Shown: one piece after another, positions 1-7,446 of the stretch | How positions within the stretch are numbered: position 1 is the first letter of the stretch | Layout: each line of letters begins with the position of its first letter | Source: Paenibacillus sp. oral taxon 786 str. D14 | GTDB taxonomy: Bacteria > Bacillota > Bacilli > Paenibacillales > Paenibacillaceae | Direction of reading: 5' to 3' | NCBI RefSeq assembly: GCF_000159955.1 | Contig: NZ_GG695995.1 | Location: 44,580-56,158, forward strand | DNA length: 11,579 bases | Program-made: the position numbers and the translations under genes | Notes under the pieces: generated by a model | Seen by the model: only the letters and a program-made list of their open reading frames with translations | Databases searched by the model: none | Told to the model about the DNA's origin: nothing

Positions 1-1
1 G

Positions 2-308
2 CATTTGTTAGACAATTGCTCTAAAGCCCCGGCAGCGGCGCAAATCGCAGAGGAGTACCAGCGGATCAGCGGGGCACTCATCGAGGCGATCCGCACGCAA
101 TGGACGGACGAGCAGCTCCTGAACACAACGGAGATCGCAAGGTGAACCCTGGTCAAACGGGGCATCGCTCCGGTTTACGCTGATGCATCAGGCGCATCAT
201 CGGGGACAAATGACGGTATTGATGCGTCAGGCGGGACTGCGAGTTCCTGATATTTACGGGCCAACCTACGAATCGTGGATCGAGCCAGGGATGGAGCCCC
301 TCGCCTAA
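2..308 (+). pseudogene. DinB-family protein, frameshifted C-terminal part (5' end outside window)
   Basis: Frame 2 from the window edge reads to a stop at 143-145 and ends with ...EEYQRISGALIEAIRTQW and a few more residues. From 141 the next frame continues the same protein: GEPWSNGASLRFTLMHQ, then AHHRGQMTVLMRQAGLRVP and a short tail, stopping at 306-308. The HQAHHRGQ motif, with a histidine pair near the C-terminus, followed by QAGLRVPDIYGP, is typical of DinB-like proteins. These are four-helix-bundle metal-binding proteins, often linked to damage response or thiol transfer. One extra base near 140 separates the two halves, so no full product can be made. The start lies beyond the window. 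The WYL-regulator remnant follows on the same strand. Family assignment is from memory of the motif; the frameshift is seen directly. Confidence 0.75.
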
Positions 309-512
309 ACTGGGCCAGGCGGTCACAAAAGCAGCAACTATTTCCAGTTATTGCCGGAATCTCTGGAGGACGCCTCCTTGCATACCTATGTGCCTTACTA
401 CTTGCTTCCGTATGGGAAAGCTCTAACGATTGTGGAGCCGGATGTCCTGATCGGACGAATGGTGGAAGTCACCCCTTCGTTCCCCCTTGTAAACCAAACC
501 CCTTGGACATAA
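309..512 (+). pseudogene. WYL/YafY-type transcriptional regulator, C-terminal remnant
   Basis: Directly after the dinB stop, the same frame stays open to 510-512 and contains QLLPESLEDASLHTYVPYYL, then LPYGKALTIVEPDVLIGRMV. The pattern YYLLPYGKAL.IVEP..L..RM matches the extreme C-terminus of YafY-like regulators, which have an N-terminal helix-turn-helix and a WYL sensor domain. Neither the helix-turn-helix nor the WYL core is present, so about 50-60 residues remain of a roughly 300-residue protein. The fragment has no start codon of its own. Its last 44 bases overlap the 3' end of the sugar permease gene on the other strand, which suggests that a deletion brought the two ends together. The remnant's reading frame is seen directly; the family name is inference. 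Confidence 0.6.
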
Positions 513-1302
513 ACCGCTGGGACAAGATGTACAGCACGATGGACGGGATCGCATACAGGATGGAGAAGGCCGCAAGATTGCCGTATTCAATCATCCCGTA
601 TTGACCAAAGTACTGGTATAACTTCAGGGAAGCGGGGAAGTTCTCTGGATTTTGCAGCAAAATGTACGGGACAAAGAAGTTCCCCCAGCTGCCCGAGAAG
701 GTGAAGATGGCCACCGTGCAAATGCCCGGCACCATCAGCGGCGCTACGACTCTGCGAATCCCCGTAAATACCGAGGCCCCGTCGACCCATGCCGCTTCCT
801 CCAGATCCAGAGGGACGGAATCCATGAAGTTCTTTAGCATCCAAATGCCGTAGGGCATGGATGAAGCTACATAGAACAGGATAACGCCAAAGATTTGGTC
901 ATACAGCTTCAAACTTAGAAACAGCTGGTAGACCGGGACCATCACCGCCGTAATCGGCAAGGAAGTCATAAACAGGATGGTCAACATAAACGGCTTCTTG
1001 TATTTCATTTGATAACGGGACAACGGATAGGCGGCTAACAGTGCCAAGAGGACGACGAGCAGCGCCTGCCCCAGCGACATGATCAAACCGATCAGGAAAG
1101 CGCGCTGGTTCTCGCGGCTGGTGATCACGTTGATATAATTATCCGCCGTGATCCGCTGCGGCATTTTCAGCGTCTGCATGGCATTGGGATCAACCGAAGC
1201 AACCATCACCCAAAGCAAGGGTAAGACGAAGCAGATGCCGATGATCGTGAGGATCGTATAGGGCAAGATCCGGTAGATGAGTTTCCGTTGTTTTGCGTTC
1301 AT
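469..1302 (-). CDS. Sugar ABC transporter permease, MalG-like
   Basis: Integral-membrane subunit of a carbohydrate importer of the MalG/CUT1 type, 277 residues, close to the usual length. The N-terminus is cytoplasmic and basic (MNAKQRKLIYRILPY) and leads into the first of about six membrane helices. The EAA loop that contacts the ATPase is clear: EEAAWVDGASVFTGIRRVVA, around residues 169-188. The C-terminus MSKGFGLQGGTKG is characteristic of the family. AAGGAG stands 8 bases before the ATG, and the gene starts 23 bases after the MalF-like gene, so it is the third gene of the operon. Its end overlaps the WYL remnant on the opposite strand, and I see no terminator immediately downstream. The substrate cannot be read from sequence. 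Confidence 0.93.
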   Translation of the reverse strand: MNAKQRKLIYRILPYTILTIIGICFVLPLLWVMVASVDPNAMQTLKMPQRITADNYINVITSRENQRAFLIGLIMSLGQALLVVLLALLAAYPLSRYQMKYKKPFMLTILFMTSLPITAVMVPVYQLFLSLKLYDQIFGVILFYVASSMPYGIWMLKNFMDSVPLDLEEAAWVDGASVFTGIRRVVAPLMVPGICTVAIFTFSGSWGNFFVPYILLQNPENFPASLKLYQYFGQYGMIEYGNLAAFSILYAIPSIVLYILSQRFMSKGFGLQGGTKG

Positions 1303-1325
1303 AAGGAGTTCTCCTTGCTCTTGGA

Positions 1326-2213
1326 CTATTTCAACGAGCGGGTATAGAACAGGCTAAGCACGATTCCGATGAGCAGAAGCAGCAAGGAGATCGCGGTTCC
1401 GTACCCCAGTTGATAGTTCACGAAGGCTTGGTTGTACATGAAGATCGGCAGTGTGGTCGTAGACGTTCCCGGGCCTCCGCCGGTCATGGCATAAATCAAA
1501 CCGAACACGCCCAACGTCTGTAACGTGACCAGCATCATGTTGGTCATAAACGAATCTTTGATATAAGGGATGATGATCCGAATCAGTACCTGCCATTTCG
1601 AAGCTCCGTCGACCACCGCCGCTTCTTCCACCTCGCTGGGCACGTCGTCGAGAGCCGCTTGAAAGACGAGCATCGAGAAGGCGGTGCCGTGCCAGATGTT
1701 CGCGAGGATGATCGTCAGCATCGGAACGGTATACAGCCAGGTGACTGCCGGAATCCCCAATGAGGTGATGATCGAGTTAAGCGTCCCCTCGTCGCCGAAG
1801 AAGCTGTACAAGCACAACGCACAGACGATTTCCGGGGTTACCCAGCCGGCGAGGACGATCGTGCCGATCACCCGCCGGAACGTCCGGTTTCTGCGCTTCA
1901 TCAGCAGGGCGATGAATAAGCCGAGCAGCTGCTGGCCAATCACCGCGGAGCCAAACAGGAAGACCAGCGTGTTCCAAATGCTGATCTTGACCGTCGGGTC
2001 CTTGAACATGTGAAGGTAGTTGTCAAACCCAACGAATTTTAACTCTCTTGCCGATTCCCCCGTTAAAGCCAGGTTCGTAAATGAATAGAAGAAAGTAAGG
2101 AAGACCGGAGTGATAAAAAACACCAGCATTATCACAATCGAAGGGAGCAAGAAGTACAGCCACGTGTACGTATTTCGTTTTCTGGAATATCCTTCAGCCG
2201 TCATGCTGCTCAT
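1326..2213 (-). CDS. Sugar ABC transporter permease, MalF-like
   Basis: Partner permease of the MalG-like protein, 295 residues, forming the membrane channel of a CUT1-type sugar importer. A short basic N-terminus (YSRKRNTYTW) precedes six predicted membrane helices. The EAA motif is EEAAVVDGASKWQVLIRIII (around residues 195-214), followed by the family signature YAMTGGGPGTSTTTLPIFMY (around 241-260). AAGGAG lies 8 bases before the ATG. It starts 49 bases after the end of the binding-protein gene and is followed at once by the MalG-like gene, so the three should be cotranscribed. Nothing looks damaged. The subfamily is clear; the sugar is unknown. Confidence 0.93.
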   Translation of the reverse strand: MSSMTAEGYSRKRNTYTWLYFLLPSIVIMLVFFITPVFLTFFYSFTNLALTGESARELKFVGFDNYLHMFKDPTVKISIWNTLVFLFGSAVIGQQLLGLFIALLMKRRNRTFRRVIGTIVLAGWVTPEIVCALCLYSFFGDEGTLNSIITSLGIPAVTWLYTVPMLTIILANIWHGTAFSMLVFQAALDDVPSEVEEAAVVDGASKWQVLIRIIIPYIKDSFMTNMMLVTLQTLGVFGLIYAMTGGGPGTSTTTLPIFMYNQAFVNYQLGYGTAISLLLLLIGIVLSLFYTRSLK

Positions 2214-2262
2214 GGTTCGTTCTCCTTCCGGAAGGCATTGCTTTGCCGCTTGTTATGATTGG

Positions 2263-3642
2263 TCATTTTCTTATGACAGCGTCCTCGCCTACGATGCGGG
2301 TGACGTCTTGGGCGTATTTTTGAGCTGCCTCTGCGGGGGAGGTGCCTGTGGCGACGGATTCAACCATCGTCTGAATTTGCGTCGATACTTCCGGGTACTT
2401 ATCCTGAGCAGGCCGGAACTCGGCGTTCTGCAGATATTCCGTAGCGATTTCGTTAAACGGCATTTGCGTGTATTCCGGATCTTTGGCGACGTCGGCTCGC
2501 ACAGTAATATTCCCTGAGGAGGTGACGAGCTTCTTGCTGTTCTCTTTGTTTAATGCGTATTTGATAAACTCCCAGGCTTCGTCTTTATGCTTGGCGTTGC
2601 TCGGAATGGACAGCGCCCAACCACCGGCAAGGGTAATGGTCCCCGGTGCCTGACCTTGGCTCGTCGGCATCGGAGCAAAGCCCAGCACATCCTTGTATTC
2701 CGGCCATGGGGAAGCACCGGTTTCCAGATAGTTGCCGGTAATCCAGGAGCCGTCGAGGGAGATGGCCAACTTGCCTTGAGGCAAATATTCACGGGAAGCG
2801 GTGTTACCGGCCTGCCCGTTCAGAACCTTGGAGAGCGGCGGTCCGAGCTTTTCCTTGTTTACGGTTTCAATAAACCCTAATGCGTCCAAGATACCTTGGC
2901 TTTCGATGATCCATTTTCCGCTTGCATCGTCATACAGTCGTTCGCCGGTACCGTAAAGGAGCATTTCGTACGTCTGCATGGAGGTGGCTTCCCCAGTCGC
3001 CTTGCCCATGTTCATCCAGATCGGGACGATGTCCGGGGCTTTTTCCTTAATCGTGCGAGCCGCATCAAGCACTTCCTCCCAGTTCTTCGGCGTCCACTCT
3101 TCGGGAAGGCCGACCTGCTTAAAGATCTCTTTGTTGTACCAAAAGCCACGGGAATCCGTGTTGTACGGTACGCCATACACTTTGCCGTCGCTGGCGGTAA
3201 CGCCTTTCTTCATCGCCTCGATAAACGAGCCGTTCGACCAATCCTCCCAGTCCTTCAGCCGCTCATCCAGTGGTTCCAGATAACCGGCGCTGGCGTCCGA
3301 ATTGAGGATGAATGTGTCCTCCGTCACGATATCCGGAGCGGTGTCTTTGGATTTCAGAGACAAGGCGACTTTCGCAAAATAGTCCCCTTCAGAGGCTTGA
3401 ATCGGTGCTGGTTTAATCTCGACATCCTTGTTCGGGTAAGCGGCAGCGATCTCTGTCAACCAACGGTACAACGTGCCTTTTTCTCCGGCTCCGTCATCCC
3501 GATAGGTCACCGTAATCGTCGTTTTTCCGGAGCTGCCCGACTTGTCGCCCGACCCGGAACACCCGGCTAGCAGCGCCCCGCCTAAAGCCGTACACAACAA
3601 CACGGAAGCGATGGCCCAACTTCTTTTTTTCATAAATACCAT
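2263..3642 (-). CDS. Extracellular sugar-binding lipoprotein (family 1 solute-binding protein)
   Basis: First gene of the importer operon, 459 residues. It captures sugar outside the membrane and delivers it to the two permeases. The N-terminus is a lipoprotein signal: MKKRSWAIASVLL, a hydrophobic stretch, then lipobox LLAGC with Cys28 as the lipidation site and a Gly/Ser-rich linker (SGSGDKSGSSGK). The mature part shows family-1 binding-protein features: DIVTEDTFILNSDASAGYLE, VYGVPYNTDSRGFWYNKEIF and LAISLDGSWITGN. The start at 3642 is preferred over the internal ATG nine bases later because GGGAGG stands 9 bases before it. No ATP-binding protein is encoded nearby, so the importer probably borrows a shared MsmX-like ATPase (inference). 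The substrate is unknown. Confidence 0.93.
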   Translation of the reverse strand: MVFMKKRSWAIASVLLCTALGGALLAGCSGSGDKSGSSGKTTITVTYRDDGAGEKGTLYRWLTEIAAAYPNKDVEIKPAPIQASEGDYFAKVALSLKSKDTAPDIVTEDTFILNSDASAGYLEPLDERLKDWEDWSNGSFIEAMKKGVTASDGKVYGVPYNTDSRGFWYNKEIFKQVGLPEEWTPKNWEEVLDAARTIKEKAPDIVPIWMNMGKATGEATSMQTYEMLLYGTGERLYDDASGKWIIESQGILDALGFIETVNKEKLGPPLSKVLNGQAGNTASREYLPQGKLAISLDGSWITGNYLETGASPWPEYKDVLGFAPMPTSQGQAPGTITLAGGWALSIPSNAKHKDEAWEFIKYALNKENSKKLVTSSGNITVRADVAKDPEYTQMPFNEIATEYLQNAEFRPAQDKYPEVSTQIQTMVESVATGTSPAEAAQKYAQDVTRIVGEDAVIRK

Positions 3643-3673
3643 GCTGTGATCCCTCCCTGGTAAGTAGTCTTAT

Positions 3674-3695
3674 TCGGGTTTTGCGCTCAACCCGA
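3674..3695 (-). promoter_or_regulatory. Inverted repeat in the leader of the sugar importer operon
   Basis: Seven bases pair perfectly (TCGGGTT / AACCCGA) around an 8-base loop. The repeat lies between the candidate promoter and the ribosome binding site of the binding-protein gene, about 10-30 bases downstream of the likely transcript start. It could be an operator for a sugar-responsive repressor or an RNA hairpin. There is no U-tract, so it is not a standard terminator. No regulator gene adjoins the operon. Confidence 0.35.
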
Positions 3696-3712
3696 TGGTT
3701 TAACGCATTAAA

Positions 3713-3741
3713 AAAATACTGTGTACATCCCTTCCAGTAAA
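3713..3741 (-). promoter_or_regulatory. Candidate sigma-A promoter of the sugar importer operon
   Basis: On the minus strand TTTACT (3736-3741) and TATTTT (3713-3718) are separated by 17 bases. The match to TTGACA/TATAAT is moderate (3/6 and 4/6). The position, about 70 bases before the start codon, is sensible and places the inverted repeat at 3674-3695 in the early transcript. Other AT-rich hexamers nearby make this call tentative. Confidence 0.3.
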
Positions 3742-3790
3742 ACATACTTGCCGAAGGAGCAATTTATTCAAAAAAACTCCACGAATAAAT

Positions 3791-4156
3791 ATTGACCGAA
3801 TCGGTTTACGGAAGTATGCGAAATACGATCACACGGTGACGGATTTCTTCGAGCGAATCAAACAAGCCGCGAACATCAGGTCGCGATGATCGATAAGCAT
3901 CCGGCGTTACTGTCTTTCTTGACCAGCGTTTATTTTGAAACGAATGAGGAGGTTCATCCGGAAATTAAGGCGATCTTGGCCAAAGGGGAGGAGGTTCGGA
4001 ACCGGATCGCTTTGACCGGCGTGGATGAATCGAAGTTTACGGAAGGCATTAATCTGAAGCTTCTCATGAACATGTTGACTTAGATGGCGGAGGGGTTCAC
4101 CAACCAGATGTCCAGGGAGAACAAACTCGATATCAAGGAAATCACAAGGGGGTTCC
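3791..4156 (+). pseudogene. TetR/AcrR-type regulator, C-terminal remnant
   Basis: The ligand-binding part of a TetR-family repressor can be read in pieces. DRIGLRKYAKYDHTVTDFFE and RIKQAAN come from one frame. A frameshift near 3880 then leads to MIDKHPALLSFLTSVYFETN, followed by EEVHPEIKAIL and NLKLLMNMLT. A TAG at 4081-4083 stands where the next frame-consistent residue would likely be Trp, because MAEGFTNQMSRENKLDIKEI continues directly after it. The N-terminal helix-turn-helix is missing and the last C-terminal residues run into the next remnant. TetR genes commonly precede ABC-2 exporter genes and repress them, which matches what follows. It cannot bind DNA in this form. The defects are seen directly; the family call is from sequence character. 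Confidence 0.65.
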
Positions 4157-4257
4157 ATGGGCGTGATCGAATTAAGAAACCTCACGAAGCGATAGGGCAA
4201 GGCCAGAGGGATTACTGACGTGAACCTTCAGGTGGAGGAGGGGGGAGATCTTTGGCT
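4157..4257 (+). pseudogene. ABC transporter ATPase, N-terminal stub
   Basis: Following AGGGGGTTCC, an ATG begins MGVIELRNLTKR. An in-frame TAG (4193-4195) falls where ATPases of this type have Tyr (KRYGK). Reading on gives GKARGITDVNLQVEEG, then a one-base surplus in a run of G before what would be EIFGF, the residues just ahead of the Walker A loop. Walker A, signature motif, Walker B and everything else are absent. The sequence jumps from this point into the middle of a permease gene. The remaining 30-odd residues are recognisable as the first beta strands of a multidrug or ABC-2 exporter ATPase. Loss of most of the gene is a deletion, not divergence. Confidence 0.65.
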
Positions 4258-4758
4258 TTAGGCATTGATTTGGATAGGATTACCTCGATTTTGGGGTTAT
4301 ATTCCATGATCTTCTCTTTTATCGTCCTGTGCGGGGCGATTCAGGCGATGAATCTTGGCGTGTCCATCTTGACGAAAGAATCGCGGGAGAGAACCGCGGA
4401 TTTCCTGCTGGTCAAACCAGTTTCGCGGGCCAAGATCGTCAGCTCCAAGCTGCTGGCTGCGATGCTCCTCCTGATCGCGACGAATATCGTCTTCTATGCA
4501 GCAGCGTTTCTCATCGCAAACGGAGTCAAAACGGAGGATTTCAGCCAAAAGCTGTTTCTGCTGATCCATATGACGTTATTTTTTGATCAGTTGATGTTTT
4601 TGGCGATTGGTATGGCGTCGTCCGTGTTTTTTGCCAAACTCCGGAGCGTCCTTCCGTTATCGCTGGGCGTGGTCATCGGATTGTATCTGATCGGCGCCTT
4701 GCTCGCAAGCGGGGAGGACAAAGAGATGATCCGCTTCATCTCGCCCTTCAAATATTTC
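4252..4758 (+). pseudogene. ABC-2 type permease (first of two), internal/C-terminal remnant
   Basis: About 169 residues read without interruption: ALGIDLDRITSILGLYSMIF, a long hydrophobic stretch, then SILTKESRERTADFLLVKPV and SRAKIVSSKLLAA, ending at SPFKYF. The cytoplasmic segment KE.RERTADFLLVKPVSR.KIV.SK is typical of ABC-2 exporter permeases, and SPFKYF occurs near their C-termini. The N-terminal helix and first extracellular region are missing because the sequence joins directly to the ATPase stub near 4252. The last helix after SPFKYF is replaced by the start of the second permease. An open frame runs across both joins to 4905 but has no good ribosome binding site, so I regard it as a relic rather than a designed small permease. 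Confidence 0.7.
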
Positions 4759-5138
4759 GCACTTAAGGCCTACCTTAGAGGCTTGATCATCTGGAGCGTA
4801 TGCATGTTCTTGCTAGTTGTCAGCGGAATGAGCAAGTATTCGGCTCTTTTGAAGTCACGCAGATCAGTGGATTTTTTGCCATGCTGTTTTTGTATATTGA
4901 GCTGACGGTCGCGATTCACGCGGTCCTGCTGGGAAGCTTTGCGATTTCCAAACTTACGGACTTGACAGATCAGCTAAACGCACTGAACGTGCTCTCTCCC
5001 TTCAAATACTTCAGCTATGAGCGTATCTTAAACGGAGAAGGCCTTCATGCGGGGATTGTCGCGCTATCCCTCCTCCTGGTGGCGGTGCTGGTTGTTGTCA
5101 CTTATGCGGCTTATCGCAAAAGAGAACTAAACGTTTGA
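4759..5138 (+). pseudogene. ABC-2 type permease (second of two), remnant with two internal deletions
   Basis: Three separated pieces of one permease are joined. The first, LKAYLRGLIIWSVCMFLLVV followed by SGMSKYSA, is the N-terminal helix, in the frame of the previous remnant. After a frame change near 4832-4850 comes FGSFEVTQISGFFAMLFLYI and ELTVAIHAVLLGS. It then jumps to FAISKLTDLTDQLNALNVLS, PFKYF, a last hydrophobic helix and the C-terminus AAYRKRELNV, stopping at 5136-5138. The cytoplasmic block equivalent to KE.R..TA.FLLVKP in the first permease is absent between the second and third pieces. A terminator follows 34 bases later, so the original operon ended here. The 112-residue open frame from 4800 could be mistaken for a small membrane protein. 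Confidence 0.68.
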
Positions 5139-5171
5139 TCGTTGCACGAGTGGCGGTTAGAACGCCCATGC

Positions 5172-5210
5172 AAGAGGCGCGGCCGGTTGATCCGGTCGCG
5201 CCTCTTTTTT
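5172..5210 (+). terminator. Rho-independent terminator of the fossil ABC-2 operon
   Basis: A 13-bp stem (GAGGCGCGGCCGG paired with CCGGTCGCGCCTC, one G-T pair) closes a 5-base loop and is followed by a run of T (5205-5210). The T-tract is on the plus strand, so it serves the ABC-2 remnant. The minus strand, where argS ends at 5234, lacks a T-run after the stem and may use the hairpin less efficiently. Confidence 0.85.
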
Positions 5211-5233
5211 GCTTGGCGAAACACTTGCCTTGC

Positions 5234-7099
5234 TTACATGCGATCCGGAGCCGGCAATCCGATGACATCCAGCGCCTCCGCGATGGTCTCCTTAAATTTC
5301 GCAGTAAGCCACAGACGGTAGGGTTGCCGCTCGGGCTCGGCTTTTAGGATCGGACAGGCGGTATAAAAATGATTAAACAAGGTGGCGAGCTCATACGCGA
5401 AATGGCAGATCGGTGTAGGAGAAAGTTCCTCACACGCAGTGCTCAGCGTATCCGGCCATGCTGCGATTTGCCTCAGCAGGGCGTGTTCGGCACGTTCCTG
5501 CGGTGCGATGTCCTCCGGCAGCGACTCCATCCGAGGGAGCCCGTCGGCTTGGGCTTTGGCTAAGATGCTGGCGGCCCGGGCATGCGCGTACATCAGATAA
5601 ACGCCGGTGTTGCCGGTGGTTTCCGTGGCCTGCTGAATGTCGAATACTACTTCAGTCGGCAAGGCGAATCGCAGCAGATAATAACGGATCGCCGCTGCTG
5701 CGATCAGCCGGCTGGACAACCCTTCGGAATCGGACCGCTTGGCTTCGATTTGCGCTTCCATAAGGTCCAGCAAATCGGACACTTTGATGCCGATCCCTTG
5801 TCTGCCGGACATAGCGTACGAGGCTTTGCCGTCCGAGGTGTCGAGGCCAAGCTCCCGGGCTGCGCCAGGGCTTAGCGATACGACGCCGTAACCGACGTGG
5901 CGCAGCTTCTCCGCTTGGGCTGTGAAGCCTAACGCCTCCAGCGCTTGCTTCACCATCGCCTGCGGATACGCTTGCCTGTGGTCGATCACGTTGACGACGA
6001 GATCTGCCTTACCGTAATCGGCGGCGACACCTTCTGCACTGGTTGTCCAGAGCCCATCTGCAAACGGTTTGTACCTGAAATCGTTCCCCAGCAAACCGAA
6101 CTTCCAAAGATGATAGGCGATATCCTTGGCCGTATACGTCAAAATTCCGTTGGACCGAACGAGCACCTTATCGGCCTGATGCTCGGCTTCAGACTCCACA
6201 TCTTCTGCTGCAGGTTGCTTCAGGACCCAGCAGCCCTCCAGCTTACCGGACGTTTCCTTATGGAAGAGTGCGGTCTGCTGCAACAAACGGAAGGCCGTGT
6301 CCCAGAACCCTTGCCGGACAATGTTGCTCTCCCAGACCAACAAATCATAATCAATCCCAAACGCCTTCATTTCCTCCAGATGCTCCCGCACGATACGCTC
6401 TGCCGTAAGCAAGCCAACCCAAGCCAGGTTCCCGTCTCCAGCTTCCAGCGCCTGCAGCACCTTCGTTCTCTGCTCCAACAGCGACGGTTGATCATCGTAT
6501 TCCTTGTTAACCCGGGAATAGATGTCCCAACAGAAATCGCCGAATCTCACGTGGGCAGCCTGATGATCCACATTCAGCAACCCAACGACGGTGTCTGCCA
6601 ACTGATTACCCAGATCGTCGATGTAATTATGCACTTCGATTTGGTATCCGGCCCTCTTGAGCAGCCGCGCCAGCGAGTCGCCGATACAGGCGTTTCTTAG
6701 ATGACCGATATGAGCGGATTTGTTCGGATTGATGGAAGTATGTTCGATCACGACCTTTTCGCGAACTGCCCGCGGAAGTTGAAAATCCTTGCGGGCCCAT
6801 TCGTTCCAATCCAGGCGGAAGTTCAGAAAGCCCGGCGGCGCGGTTTCGATCTGGTGGAATAGCCCTTCCATCCGGCCGGTTTGTTCCAATTCATTCTTCA
6901 GTTGTGCGGCAATATGCAGCGGTGGTTGACGCAGCGTTTTGGCCAGCTGCATCGCGATGTTGGTCGAATAATCCCCGTGTTCCGCACGGGCGGGCCGCTC
7001 GATCACAATGTCCGGGAGCTCCTCGGTGCTGTGGCCAAGCCTTGAAAGGACTTGTCGTACGGACAATTCAAGATATTTTTTCATCCAACTGCTGATCAT
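5234..7099 (-). CDS. argS: Arginyl-tRNA synthetase
   Basis: Class I aminoacyl-tRNA synthetase that charges tRNA-Arg in the cytoplasm, 621 residues, somewhat longer than the roughly 550-580 typical of bacilli. The N-terminal Add-1 domain includes ERPARAEHGDYSTNIAMQLA. The HIGH motif is in SINPNKSAHIGHLRNACIGD (H130-H133), the KMSKS-equivalent loop is AMSGRQGIGIKVSDLL (around 429-444), and the DALR anticodon-binding domain begins near 495 (NTGVYLMYAHARAASILAKA). I place the start at the ATG at 7099: GGGAGGA sits 9 bases before it, whereas the upstream in-frame GTG at 7108 touches that site. The gene is intact, monocistronic, and preceded by a T-box leader. It may be a second, T-box-controlled ArgRS rather than the only copy; that cannot be told from this window. 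Confidence 0.94.
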   Translation of the reverse strand: MISSWMKKYLELSVRQVLSRLGHSTEELPDIVIERPARAEHGDYSTNIAMQLAKTLRQPPLHIAAQLKNELEQTGRMEGLFHQIETAPPGFLNFRLDWNEWARKDFQLPRAVREKVVIEHTSINPNKSAHIGHLRNACIGDSLARLLKRAGYQIEVHNYIDDLGNQLADTVVGLLNVDHQAAHVRFGDFCWDIYSRVNKEYDDQPSLLEQRTKVLQALEAGDGNLAWVGLLTAERIVREHLEEMKAFGIDYDLLVWESNIVRQGFWDTAFRLLQQTALFHKETSGKLEGCWVLKQPAAEDVESEAEHQADKVLVRSNGILTYTAKDIAYHLWKFGLLGNDFRYKPFADGLWTTSAEGVAADYGKADLVVNVIDHRQAYPQAMVKQALEALGFTAQAEKLRHVGYGVVSLSPGAARELGLDTSDGKASYAMSGRQGIGIKVSDLLDLMEAQIEAKRSDSEGLSSRLIAAAAIRYYLLRFALPTEVVFDIQQATETTGNTGVYLMYAHARAASILAKAQADGLPRMESLPEDIAPQERAEHALLRQIAAWPDTLSTACEELSPTPICHFAYELATLFNHFYTACPILKAEPERQPYRLWLTAKFKETIAEALDVIGLPAPDRM

Positions 7100-7119
7100 A
7101 AAATCCACTCCTCCCTGGC

Positions 7120-7157
7120 AAAAAAATAAGCCTTCATCTCATCAAAGAGACGAAGGC
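7120..7157 (-). terminator. T-box regulated terminator before argS
   Basis: On the minus strand GCCTTCGTCTC pairs with GAGATGAAGGC around a 6-base loop and is followed by TTATTTTTTT. Its upstream arm lies just after the conserved T-box, as expected for the mutually exclusive terminator/antiterminator pair. Confidence 0.88.
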
Positions 7158-7372
7158 ATTACGCGCTCGCGGTACCACTCTTGTTGTTAAACTTCATGTT
7201 TAACCACTCTGAAGGATAACGGTCTTGGGCCGTGGCTGCTTACTCGACTCATGTTCAGCAACCATTCTCATGGGTCCGTTTCACTGGAAGCCCTGTACCG
7301 GTTTCCACCCTCCCGGCTCGCTTGGACTAGAACAGCCAGCTACTCTCCCAATCGTCGAATGTGGGATATTTT
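7120..7372 (-). ncRNA. T-box leader (riboswitch) of argS, probable CGG specifier
   Basis: The minus strand between the promoter and argS has T-box landmarks in order. Stem I includes GGGAGAGTAG and a distal part (GCGAGCCGGGAGGG, then GGAAACCGGTAC). Next come a GTGAAACGGACCC segment aligning with known specifier loops, a GCTGAAC element, and the T-box itself (GAGTGGTACCGCG, rc of 7167-7179). The intrinsic terminator follows. In the specifier-loop alignment the triplet after GAAA is CGG (7276-7278), an arginine codon. Uncharged tRNA-Arg would pair with CGG and with the UGGU bulge, stabilise the antiterminator, and allow argS transcription. The class and target are clear. The specifier is read by eye and is the least certain part. 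Confidence 0.88.
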
Positions 7373-7377
7373 GTATT

Positions 7378-7405
7378 ATTATATCCGCTTAATTTGGAAT
7401 GTCAA
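7378..7405 (-). promoter_or_regulatory. Strong sigma-A promoter of the argS T-box transcript
   Basis: TTGACA (7400-7405) and TATAAT (7378-7383) are both perfect consensus hexamers, separated by 16 bases. The predicted transcript begins near 7371, just ahead of stem I. Strong initiation with control at the terminator is the usual T-box arrangement. Confidence 0.9.
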
Positions 7406-7446
7406 TCCTGGACTTCCCCAATATCAACCCACGAGCCCGACTTCTA

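Noticed and set aside
275..604. Open frame of 109 residues on the plus strand
   Set aside because: It is out of frame with both the dinB and WYL remnants and runs into the antisense of the permease gene; no ribosome binding site and no recognisable protein.
2896..3570. Long plus-strand open frame (224 residues) opposite the binding-protein gene
   Set aside because: Antisense shadow of a well-supported gene; no family features and no ribosome binding site.
4800..5138. A separate 112-residue small membrane protein
   Set aside because: Its residues are pieces of the second ABC-2 permease with a block missing; the ATG falls inside the N-terminal helix of the remnant in another frame and has no ribosome binding site.
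5945..6700. Long plus-strand open frame (251 residues) opposite argS
   Set aside because: Antisense shadow caused by the codon use of argS; lacks start signals and domains.
7238..7265. T-box specifier read as TGG (Trp, after GAA) or CAT (His, after GAA) on the minus strand
   Set aside because: These GAA triplets fall after the expected position; GTGAAACGGACC aligns better with known specifier loops and gives an Arg codon that agrees with argS.
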